DNA of 37,078 nucleotides from Nanobdellota archaeon (GTDB lineage Archaea > Nanoarchaeota > Nanoarchaeia > Parvarchaeales > Parvarchaeaceae): assembly GCA_021852135.1 (NCBI GenBank), contig JAJZOB010000017.1, positions 1-37,078 on the forward strand, written 5' to 3'. The translations under genes were made by a program, and so were the position numbers. Positions 30,443-37,078 of the stretch are shown here, one piece after another. How positions within the stretch are numbered: the first letter of the stretch is position 1; each line of letters begins with the position of its first letter. The notes under the pieces were generated by a model that saw nothing but the letters and a program-made list of their open reading frames with translations, did not search any database and had not been told where the DNA came from.

Positions 30443-32157
30443 GAGTTGCCGTAATAAAGGAATCGGAATGCGAAGCACCGGATAATTGCAATTACATCTG
30501 TGCAGAGGTCTGTCCAAGAGTAAGGCAAGGGGCAAAGGAAACGGTGTATGCAAGGGAAAACGGCAAAGCAGCTATAACTGAAAGCCTTTGTATATCCTGC
30601 GGCATATGTGTAAAACGGTGTCCATTTGACGCAATAAGGATAATAAACCTGCCGGATGAAATGGCCAAGGAGATTACGTTTCAGTACGGGATTAACACCT
30701 TTAGAACCTTTAACATAGCAACTCCTATAGAAAACAAGGTAGTCGGCCTAATAGGAAGAAATGGAATAGGGAAGACCACAAACATAAAACTTATTTCAAA
30801 CGAGCTTGTTCCAAATTTTGGTGATTTCAAGAGAGAATATTCATATGAGGAGGTAATAAAGGAATTTAGGGGAAAGGACATACAGCCTTATCTTACAAAA
30901 CTTTACAGCAACAACCTTAAAATAGCGAAAAAAGCGCAGTCATTCACACAAATTGGGAAGGTTAAAGATATGGTAAAAAGAAACCGCTTTAACCTCGTAA
31001 CAGAGGACATTTTAGATAGGGACGCCGAAACTTTATCGGGCGGTGAAGCGCAGATCGTTGAAATAGCCAAAACATTGGATGAAGAAGCAGATGTATACAT
31101 ATTTGATGAGCCTATGAACTACTTGGATATAAACGCAAGGATAAACGTAGCTACAAAGATAAAAGAAGCACTTGAAAACAAAACTGTGGTAGTAGTTGAG
31201 CATGACTTGGTAATGCTTGATTACCTTACAGAGTTTATACAGGTTTTGTACGGCTCCGAATCTAACTACGGGATAGCTTCGCACATTATGCCTTCTAGGA
31301 ATGGAATAAACACCTATTTGGAGGGTTATCTACCCACTGAAAACGTAAGATTCAGGGATTACAGCATAAAAATCAAGAAAACTTTGCCACCAGTTACAAA
31401 TGAACCCTTCATTTCGTGGCCGGAATTTGTTGTTGATCTAAAGGATTTCAGGCTGGATACGAAGAGTGGAAAACTTTACAGGGGGGACATAATAGGTATA
31501 ATAGGAGAAAATGGAATAGGCAAAAGCACATTTATAAAGGCACTTGCCGGGCTGGTTGAAACTAACATAGGCAAACTTGATTTGGGCATAAAAATATCAT
31601 ATAAACCCCAGGTACTGAAGCCGTTTGATATGCTTGTTAGCAATGCTCTATTGAGTGTAAATCCAGAATACGAAAAGGATTTGGGTATTTTATCTGCTAT
31701 TGGTAAGTTAGGAATAAACAAATTGATGAACAAAAATGTGAATACGCTTTCAGGCGGAGAGCTTCAAAAACTTGCAATAATAACTACGCTTATGAAACCA
31801 GCTGATGTATACCTTATAGATGAGCCATCTGCAAATCTAGACATAGAAGATAGGCTGGAATGCATGAGCATAATCTCCTCCTTTATTTCCTCAAGAAGCA
31901 AGTGTGCAATAGTCGTTGATCATGACCTTGCTTTCCTTGATTCCACTTGTCCAAAAAGCATATTATTCAGCGGTAAAAAGGGTGTAAAAGGAATGACGGA
32001 CCAGATAGAAAGTACGAGTAAGGCAATAAACAATTTCCTTAAGAATATAGATGTCACTATTAGAAGAGACAAAGACAGCGGACGGCCCAGAATAAATCAA
32101 AAAGGGAGCCGGTTAGATGCAGAACAGAAGGCCGCAAATATGTACTTTGCTGAATGA
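30439..32157 (+). CDS. ABCE1/Rli1 ribosome-recycling ATPase
   Basis: A 572-residue twin-ATPase that splits ribosomes after termination. The N-terminal iron-sulfur domain has eight cysteines (11, 17, 21, 25, 51, 54, 57, 61) for two [4Fe-4S] clusters. Two nucleotide-binding domains follow: Walker A GRNGIGKTT and GENGIGKST, and an LSGGE signature in each (TLSGGEAQIVEIAK and TLSGGELQKLAI). DEPMNYLD and DEPSANLD are the Walker B and D-loop parts. The length is slightly below the usual 590-600. It is coupled with the zincin gene. Confidence 0.96.
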   Translation: MRVAVIKESECEAPDNCNYICAEVCPRVRQGAKETVYARENGKAAITESLCISCGICVKRCPFDAIRIINLPDEMAKEITFQYGINTFRTFNIATPIENKVVGLIGRNGIGKTTNIKLISNELVPNFGDFKREYSYEEVIKEFRGKDIQPYLTKLYSNNLKIAKKAQSFTQIGKVKDMVKRNRFNLVTEDILDRDAETLSGGEAQIVEIAKTLDEEADVYIFDEPMNYLDINARINVATKIKEALENKTVVVVEHDLVMLDYLTEFIQVLYGSESNYGIASHIMPSRNGINTYLEGYLPTENVRFRDYSIKIKKTLPPVTNEPFISWPEFVVDLKDFRLDTKSGKLYRGDIIGIIGENGIGKSTFIKALAGLVETNIGKLDLGIKISYKPQVLKPFDMLVSNALLSVNPEYEKDLGILSAIGKLGINKLMNKNVNTLSGGELQKLAIITTLMKPADVYLIDEPSANLDIEDRLECMSIISSFISSRSKCAIVVDHDLAFLDSTCPKSILFSGKKGVKGMTDQIESTSKAINNFLKNIDVTIRRDKDSGRPRINQKGSRLDAEQKAANMYFAE

Positions 32158-32261
32158 CCACAAGCCAGTTAATAATAAATTTATTTCAATAATATACAAG
32201 TAATACAAAACAGCCCTTTTTATTTGGAATATTTCTAAAATAGGTATGAGGGGGGATAAAA

Positions 32262-32504
32262 ATGGAAATGATGGAGGAAAAGGAAAGTTTATATGAAAAG
32301 CTGCTGCAGCAGATAACTTTATACAACCAGTACAAAAATAATATAGATTTCGAAAAAGCCCAGAAACTAAGCAAGCTTCTGATGAATATAAATAACCTTG
32401 CTATAAAGTTGGGTGTCTACAAAGGAGATGTTGAATCAGAGCTAAATAACATGGAAACAAAGCTTAGAAATGAGGAGAAAAACAAATCCATAATATTTAT
32501 ATAG
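32262..32504 (+). CDS. Small coiled-coil protein, 80 aa
   Basis: An 80-residue protein that is nearly all charged helix: SLYEKLLQQITLYNQY and DFEKAQKLSKLLMNINNLAIKLG, then an acidic end. No known family. A strong purine-rich site aggggggataa just upstream of ATG 32262 supports translation. The gene is isolated between ABCE1 (104-base gap) and the convergent pilin-like gene (1-base gap). Confidence 0.6.
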   Translation: MEMMEEKESLYEKLLQQITLYNQYKNNIDFEKAQKLSKLLMNINNLAIKLGVYKGDVESELNNMETKLRNEEKNKSIIFI

Positions 32505-32505
32505 C

Positions 32506-33222
32506 TCATTTCTGGACTTCAAGTTTTAGAAGATCTAAAGCAAGGATGTGCAAAGTAGCCGAGCCGGTGGAAACCCCTGTTGAAGAAGAGGTTACAACAT
32601 CATAGCTGTTTGGGCCAGCATAAGACGGTACAAGAATTGTACAGTGCCCTGAAGGAGTATCATTCAATATAGTCCACCCAGTTACTGTTCCGTTTCCATA
32701 AAGCACGTTGCAGTCAGGTGCATTTATCGTGTCGTTATAGGAAGGAAAAACGCTTTTTATCGATAGAGATGAATTGCATGATGATCCGCAGGCACTGCTG
32801 TAATTCGTTATTAGCAACGGCTCATAAAAGGTAGAGTAGGAATGAGATGAAGAAAATCTGGAGTTATACGAAAATATAAGGCTAGAGGGAGTATCATTAT
32901 TGGAATAATTGGATTTTGTGAATACCTCAAGGAGAAAAGGGCTGGAGATCTCTAGATTTAAAACAGAGGATACGTAGGAATTTAACGTGGAAACAGAACC
33001 ACCATTCTGAAATAACAAAAGCTGGTTTGTTGTAGAAGAAACGACTGAAAAGGAGGATACTGCAGAATAAATCTGTGATAGAAAGTCATTGTCAGTTGTT
33101 ATTGAACTATTTAATGTAAGGTAATAACTTGTTATTGCATATGCAGAGGCTATAACACTAAGTATTATTATACTGCCTACAACAAGATCAATCGTAAAAA
33201 CCTGTCCTTTTTTCATGACCAC
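32506..33222 (-). CDS. Pilin-like protein with class III signal peptide (second of a tandem pair)
   Basis: A 238-residue secreted protein. KKGQVFTIDL followed by hydrophobic residues is a class III-type leader, with cleavage probably before Q. The outer part is very rich in Ser, Thr, Asn and Tyr, with N-glycosylation sequons and cysteines in SACGSSCNSS, PDCNV and HCTI. The gene overlaps the preceding pilin-like gene by 10 bases, and both share the KKGQ(V/I)FTIDL start, so they probably arose by duplication or belong to the same filament. Confidence 0.7.
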   Translation of the reverse strand: MVMKKGQVFTIDLVVGSIIILSVIASAYAITSYYLTLNSSITTDNDFLSQIYSAVSSFSVVSSTTNQLLLFQNGGSVSTLNSYVSSVLNLEISSPFLLEVFTKSNYSNNDTPSSLIFSYNSRFSSSHSYSTFYEPLLITNYSSACGSSCNSSLSIKSVFPSYNDTINAPDCNVLYGNGTVTGWTILNDTPSGHCTILVPSYAGPNSYDVVTSSSTGVSTGSATLHILALDLLKLEVQK

Positions 33223-33740
33223 TCCGTATAAGAAAGCCTAATTATTTCATTTCCAGGATATAACACAGTAAATCTCTGTATAGAAGCAACGTAGCTGGAA
33301 GAGTAATCTATTGGAAAGCCGGCAGTTACCTCCTTTCCGTTCAAAATTAAGATTGAACCGTTCAGATAGTAAAAGGTTATATTAAACGAATCGCCGCCTT
33401 TTAACAGAGAAGACAGGCACGAAACAGGCAAGGTAGTAATGTTATACAGCTTTATTGGAGACACTTCTAAGTTATTGTACATTACACCAAGCTGCTTTAT
33501 TTGATTGCACGAAAAGGAATACCAATTGGAAGGGTAACCCTCTGAACCAAGTAAAGAATTAGCCCCTTGAACTGCGAGGTTATTGATATAATTTGAGGTT
33601 ATCTGTGAATAATACGAAGAATAAGAATTGTTTATGTCTGCATTTGAGTAAAGAAAAAGCAGAACAGTTGTAAATAAAAGCAGGAATATGAACAACGCAA
33701 TAAGCAAATCTATTGTGAATATCTGCCCTTTTTTATCCAT
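33213..33740 (-). CDS. Pilin-like protein with class III signal peptide (first of a tandem pair)
   Basis: A 175-residue secreted protein that opens MDKKGQIFTIDL, then a hydrophobic segment of about 20 residues (IALFIFLLLFTTVLLFLY), and continues with a Ser/Tyr/Asn-rich domain. Two cysteines (FSCNQ and VSCLSS) could make one disulfide. The start is the first ATG in frame. It precedes and overlaps the 238-residue pilin-like gene. The 172-base gap before it shows only AT-rich promoter-like DNA. Confidence 0.7.
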   Translation of the reverse strand: MDKKGQIFTIDLLIALFIFLLLFTTVLLFLYSNADINNSYSSYYSQITSNYINNLAVQGANSLLGSEGYPSNWYSFSCNQIKQLGVMYNNLEVSPIKLYNITTLPVSCLSSLLKGGDSFNITFYYLNGSILILNGKEVTAGFPIDYSSSYVASIQRFTVLYPGNEIIRLSYTEWS

Positions 33741-33912
33741 AATGCTATAAATCCGTCATGGTATTAATCTGTAAAGAGTCCAATATATTGGTTAAACACA
33801 ATAACAAACAGAATGAAACTGTATTCATCTTTATCATATATATTACAATACTAGCATTTATTATTAAATATTAAATTGCAAGATATAAATAATATATGGT
33901 GGACTGTTAATA

Positions 33913-34704
33913 ATGGAAGATATAAATGAGATTTATGACAAGATAATGAGTAAATTGAATGAGGGCCCTTCACTTATACTGGAGATAGCAGAAAGAATAG
34001 AAAAGGATACTTTACAGACACAGACAATAGTAGATTATTTTGCAGCAAGAGGCGAGATAAAAAAGACGGCTAGAAAATTCGGCTCCTCGCCAGTATACTT
34101 TCTTGAAAAGGACAGAGAAAAAGCATTGAATGTGCTTATGCAGACCTTAAACAACCAAGAAAAGGCATTGGTAGCCAAAATACGGGAAAAGAAGGTGATT
34201 AACACGGAATCGCTTTCCTCCGCAGAAAGATACATCTCGCAGAACCTTGTGGATTTCATGAAAAAAGTCTCTGCGCAGGATAACCAGACAGGACAGAAGG
34301 CAGATTACCTTTATGAACAGGGATTAAGCTTAGACACTGTAAAATCAATTATAAATGCAAAGGATGAAAAGCCAAAACCTGCTCAACGTCAAACAGCCAT
34401 CAAAAAAACGAGGGAAGACAAAGAACCTGTAAAGCAGGAATTCAATGAACTATTAATAAAAAATGCATTTCAGGAACCAAAAGAAATTGAAAGGGGGGTT
34501 TTCCTTTGCTTATACGGCCAGCATAGCATAAAGGTTGTTGCCTTGATATTAAACAAGAAATCAATTGTAAAGAAGGATCTTATAAATGCCATGGGCTATA
34601 GCACCGTTTATAAGACAATAACGTTTATACTTACAAATGCTGAAAAAATAGCCGGAAACAAAAGTTTTGGCAACATGGTGAATATTATAAAAACGGAGAT
34701 ATGA
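33913..34704 (+). CDS. Winged-helix protein of unknown role, 263 aa
   Basis: A soluble protein with an N-terminal winged helix-turn-helix (about residues 1-66: MSKLNEGPSLILEIAERIE, then TIVDYFAARGEIKKTARKF), a helical middle, a charged linker (around 156-180) and a C-terminal domain (YGQHSIKVVALILNKKSIVKK; GYSTVYKTITFILTNAEKI) of alternating strands and helices that may be a second HTH. It may be a transcription factor, or a DNA or RNA binder linked to tRNA modification, because its end overlaps trmI in ATGA. Not recognised as a named family. Confidence 0.65.
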   Translation: MEDINEIYDKIMSKLNEGPSLILEIAERIEKDTLQTQTIVDYFAARGEIKKTARKFGSSPVYFLEKDREKALNVLMQTLNNQEKALVAKIREKKVINTESLSSAERYISQNLVDFMKKVSAQDNQTGQKADYLYEQGLSLDTVKSIINAKDEKPKPAQRQTAIKKTREDKEPVKQEFNELLIKNAFQEPKEIERGVFLCLYGQHSIKVVALILNKKSIVKKDLINAMGYSTVYKTITFILTNAEKIAGNKSFGNMVNIIKTEI

Positions 34705-35447
34705 AAAAAGATAGAATATTCTTGCTTAATGAAAACAATTCAATAGTAATAGATGGAGACAAAGAAAGCAATACCCAATTCGGAATATTCAAACCTAGCA
34801 AAATAAAGGGAAAAAAACCGGGCTCTAAGGTAAAAACACACAATGGAAATGCATTTTATGTCATTGAACCTGGAACTCCTGACTTAATAAAGAAGATAAT
34901 AAGACTGCCGCAGATAGTAACTTTAAAAGACGTTGGAAGCATGGCAATGTACCTAGGAGTAAAAAATGATAGCAAGGTATTCGATGCTGGAACTGGTTCT
35001 GGAGTTGTTGCATGCTCACTGGCAAATCTTTCAAAAGACATAAAAGTATTTTCATATGAAATAAGGAAGGAATTCATGAAAATGGCAAAGAAAAATGCGG
35101 AGCTGTTTAACCTAGAGAATATAAAATTCAGCAACTTGGATGTAAAAAAGGGCATAAAAGAAAGGAATTTTGACTGCGGAGTTCTTGATCTGCCAGATCC
35201 CTGGGAAGTGCTACCCATAATAGCAAAAAACTTCAAAGTCGGTGCAAGGATAGTTACTTACTCCCCTTCTATTATACAGATAGAGAAAACACTTAGATTG
35301 CTTCCTAAAAACATGAAAGTGGAAAGACTAATACAAAACAATGAAATAAACTGGAAAACCGAAATCGAAAGAGATATACTAAGGCCGGAAAGCAATGGAA
35401 TACTTCACACAGCTTTCCTTCTTTTTATAAGAAAAGTCGCCCCTTAA
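34701..35447 (+). CDS. trmI: tRNA (adenine-N1)-methyltransferase TrmI
   Basis: A 248-residue class I methyltransferase that makes m1A57/58 in archaeal tRNA. The small N-terminal beta domain (1-60) is followed by RLPQIVTLKDVGSMAMYL, which is the characteristic TrmI link, then FDAGTGSGVVACSLA (SAM motif I), VFSYEIRKEFM (motif II) and VLDLPDPWEVL, the catalytic DLPDPW. The C-terminal RPES..LHTAFLLFIRK matches the family. Start ATG overlaps the winged-helix gene stop by 4 bases. It converges with rps7. Confidence 0.93.
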   Translation: MKKDRIFLLNENNSIVIDGDKESNTQFGIFKPSKIKGKKPGSKVKTHNGNAFYVIEPGTPDLIKKIIRLPQIVTLKDVGSMAMYLGVKNDSKVFDAGTGSGVVACSLANLSKDIKVFSYEIRKEFMKMAKKNAELFNLENIKFSNLDVKKGIKERNFDCGVLDLPDPWEVLPIIAKNFKVGARIVTYSPSIIQIEKTLRLLPKNMKVERLIQNNEINWKTEIERDILRPESNGILHTAFLLFIRKVAP

Positions 35448-35467
35448 AATTCAGTGAAACCTCAGAT

Positions 35468-36097
35468 TTATCTGCTTGATGCAGCCTGTCTTTCAGTATC
35501 TATTCTTTTTGAGATAGGGAATGCTATGTCTTGATTATTTGCTGCCTGTGTAAGTATCTCATATAATGCCCTGTCTGCCTTTTTGCCTGTTGCTGATAGC
35601 TGATATGTTCCTTCTGCAATCCATCTCAATGCAAGGTCTACCCTTCTTATGGGCGCAGTATCAACCTGCTTTGCAAGTCTCTGCCCTCCTATCAAAAGAG
35701 TCATTACCTCTTCCTTGGGCGCTGAGTTCTCTATTGCTTTTACAAGAACCTGCAAAGGATTTAATCCGTCCTTGCTTATCATATCAAACGCGCTTTCGAC
35801 TAGATTCGAAGCTGTATTGAACCTGCCTGACATTAATTTGCTTGTCCTTAAATGTTTCTTTCCTCTATGACCTGGAACCATAAGATGGCTTATGAGCCTC
35901 TCAACTATGCTCATTCTCTCTCTTGCAAGCCTCTGCTGAGACAGCCTTCCTGAAGTTTTCGGCACTATAACTGGCTTTAATGAAATTATATTTTTAAGCC
36001 CTAAATCATTTACCGTAACTCCATCGAAACTGTACTTTCCAAAGAGCTTTATTTCATTTTCCTTTTTGACGTTTTCCAATGATTTTTCTTCTTCCAT
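35468..36097 (-). CDS. rps7: Small ribosomal subunit protein uS7
   Basis: A 209-residue uS7 that nucleates folding of the 3' major domain of 16S rRNA. Family landmarks are RMSIVERLISHLMVPG, HLRTSKLMSGRFNTASNLVESAFDMI, NPLQVLVKAIENSAPKEEV, the IGGQRLAKQVDTAPIRRVDLALRWIAEG block and the ADRALYEILTQAANNQ end. The N-terminal 40 residues are the usual archaeal extension. It follows rps12 by 1 base. Confidence 0.96.
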   Translation of the reverse strand: MEEEKSLENVKKENEIKLFGKYSFDGVTVNDLGLKNIISLKPVIVPKTSGRLSQQRLARERMSIVERLISHLMVPGHRGKKHLRTSKLMSGRFNTASNLVESAFDMISKDGLNPLQVLVKAIENSAPKEEVMTLLIGGQRLAKQVDTAPIRRVDLALRWIAEGTYQLSATGKKADRALYEILTQAANNQDIAFPISKRIDTERQAASSR

Positions 36098-36098
36098 T

Positions 36099-36536
36099 TT
36101 ATCTCACAGGTTTTTGCTTTCTTCCTTTAACTAATTCTTTCAATGATATTCCATTGACCTTCGTTATCTTGAACTTTACACCTGGAAGGTCACCACGCGC
36201 TCCCTTCTGTGCACCGCCTATCCTTTCAATTATGACATCATTGTGCTCATCCACGAAGGAAACCCCTTTGCTCCAAGGAATGTATGCAGTTATTATTTTA
36301 CCGTTTTTAGTAAGCTGTACTTTACAGGACTTTCTTTTTCCAGAGGATGGCTTCTTTGGAGTTATCTCAACCTTCTCTAGGACTATGCCTCTTGCCTGAG
36401 GTGCGCCTGCCAATGGATCATTCTTTCTCCAGCTTCCGCTGAAATAAGACTTGCTTTTGTTCTTGCTGAACCTTACTCTCTCCTTTCTGCGAAGTAACAT
36501 CTTCCCATTAAATAACCCACGTGTCTTGTTTCCCAT
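36099..36536 (-). CDS. rps12: Small ribosomal subunit protein uS12
   Basis: A 145-residue uS12, a decoding-centre protein of the small subunit. The landmarks DPLAGAPQARGIVLEKV, the strand KVQLTKNGKIITAYIP, DEHNDVIIERIGG, and GDLPGVKFKITKVNG are all present. The normally invariant PNSA(I/L)RK loop reads PSSGKRK, a change of three residues in the decoding-site loop. It lies between the NusA-like gene (5-base gap) and rps7 (1-base gap). Confidence 0.96.
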   Translation of the reverse strand: MGNKTRGLFNGKMLLRRKERVRFSKNKSKSYFSGSWRKNDPLAGAPQARGIVLEKVEITPKKPSSGKRKSCKVQLTKNGKIITAYIPWSKGVSFVDEHNDVIIERIGGAQKGARGDLPGVKFKITKVNGISLKELVKGRKQKPVR

Positions 36537-36541
36537 AATTT

Positions 36542-36952
36542 TTACTTAATATTTACACTAACTATATTAAAATACCTTTGCATTAGCATTTTAATCAGTT
36601 TTATCTTGTTGCTACTTATTTTACCGTCAACTGAAGCTTCTACTTTCTTGGATTCGTCTTCCTTTCCATTAACGGTTATGTATCCTGATATAAGCTTGTT
36701 TGGCCTTATAACGTTTTCAAATAGCTTTACAGGATCATCGGAATACTCTATTACAATTACCTCTTTTTTTAGCATCTCCTGCAACATTTTTATCTTTATT
36801 CCGTTTTTGCCTATCGCTAGACCGGCCTGGCCTTGATTCACAATAAACACTACCTTATCCTCAAAATTTATGCAGTCTCTTGGCATAACGCTTGTAACAT
36901 CAGAAAAAAGATTTATTGATAAAATAATATCGCTGTCGAATTTTATGTTCAT
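36542..36952 (-). CDS. nusA: NusA-like KH-domain protein
   Basis: A 136-residue archaeal NusA-like protein with two KH domains and none of the N-terminal RNA polymerase-binding domain of bacterial NusA. The first KH has QGQAGLAIGKNGIKIKMLQEMLKKEVIVIEY, with the GKNG loop; the second part (LISGYITVNGKEDESKKVEASVDG) is shorter and lacks the GxxG loop. It always lies between rpl30e and rps12 in archaea, as here. A gap of 4 bases follows L30e. Confidence 0.9.
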   Translation of the reverse strand: MNIKFDSDIILSINLFSDVTSVMPRDCINFEDKVVFIVNQGQAGLAIGKNGIKIKMLQEMLKKEVIVIEYSDDPVKLFENVIRPNKLISGYITVNGKEDESKKVEASVDGKISSNKIKLIKMLMQRYFNIVSVNIK

Positions 36953-36956
36953 ATGT

Positions 36957-37078
36957 TTATTTCTTAATCCCCAAAACGGTTATGCCAAATGACTTACCAC
37001 ATGCAATTGAAAGTGCATCGCTATCTCCATCGTACTTGTATTTTTCAGCTTCAACTTCATTTAATTTTTCAAGGATTT
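36957..37078 (-). CDS. rpl30e: Large ribosomal subunit protein eL30 (L30e), 3' end (cut by window edge)
   Basis: About 39 C-terminal residues are visible, ending at TAA 36957-36959. The ALSIACGKSFGITVLGI end matches the LxxxCGKPF.V..L.I ending of archaeal L30e. The order rpl30e, nusA-like, rps12, rps7 is the archaeal RNA polymerase/ribosomal operon tail, so the polymerase genes should lie just beyond the right edge. Confidence 0.85.
   Translation of the reverse strand, partial: ILEKLNEVEAEKYKYDGDSDALSIACGKSFGITVLGIKK

Noticed and set aside
1..37078. CRISPR array, insertion sequence or prophage
   Set aside because: No regularly spaced repeats, no transposase or integrase and no phage structural genes were found.

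Overview
This 37 kb window is AT-rich archaeal DNA. It carries archaeal-type translation genes (aIF2-gamma, S6e, a Dph2-like protein, GatD and GatE, ABCE1/Rli1, an L30e–NusA-like–S12–S7 run), an archaeal-type TrmI, TATA boxes about 25 bases upstream of several start codons (leaderless mRNAs), and tRNA genes without an encoded CCA. Small, densely packed and often overlapping genes, a bacterial-type threonyl-tRNA synthetase, several short class III signal-peptide (pilin-like) proteins and many small unrecognised proteins suggest a DPANN archaeon. An ARMAN/Parvarchaeota-like lineage is my guess, not something the sequence proves. Both window ends cut genes, so this looks like one complete contig.

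Layout. Bases 1-3.7 kb: aIF2-gamma (cut) and S6e on the minus strand, diverging from a short Dph2-like gene and an NDP-sugar epimerase, then a SelB-like pseudo-GTPase. 3.7-9.7 kb: accessory enzymes (methyltransferase, alpha/beta hydrolase, HAD phosphatase, parvulin, an ABM protein facing a chlorite-dismutase/HemQ-like protein, Nudix, PadR regulator) with tRNA-Lys and tRNA-Val. 9.7-16.4 kb: FtsZ, then a gatD-gatE-METTL5-like-pilin operon, MscS and a mini-pilin. 16.5-20.2 kb: ThrRS plus an HPP membrane protein, a DsrE/TusA-like pair, tRNA-Ser. 20.2-24.7 kb: a seven-gene minus-strand operon described below. 24.8-29.7 kb: DUF211 and VIT-like genes, a nucleotidyltransferase with an Endo IV-like TIM-barrel protein, two small membrane proteins and a CoA-binding protein. 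29.8-33.7 kb: a zincin-like protein with ABCE1, then two tandem pilin-like genes. 33.9-37.1 kb: a winged-helix protein with TrmI, facing the S7, S12, NusA-like and L30e ribosomal run.

The best candidate for an undescribed system is the operon at 20.2-24.7 kb. In transcription order it encodes a pilin-like protein, a membrane-anchored outer protein, an unknown cytosolic protein, a degenerate KaiC-like protein, a KaiC-like domain fused to a COG2229/MglA/CvnD-type small GTPase, a Roadblock/LC7 protein and a low-molecular-weight phosphatase/arsenate-reductase-like protein. This resembles bacterial MglA-MglB and conservon switches that control polarity and type IV pili, but here the GTPase is fused to a pseudo-KaiC and sits with a pilin. 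A second candidate is the nucleotidyltransferase plus coiled-coil-containing Endo IV-like protein at 25.6-28.2 kb.

One warning about the data: the first 36 bases are an exact inverted copy of bases 1672-1707 inside the Dph2-like gene, so the left edge of the contig, and the end of the visible aIF2-gamma reading frame, is probably a chimeric assembly or amplification artefact.
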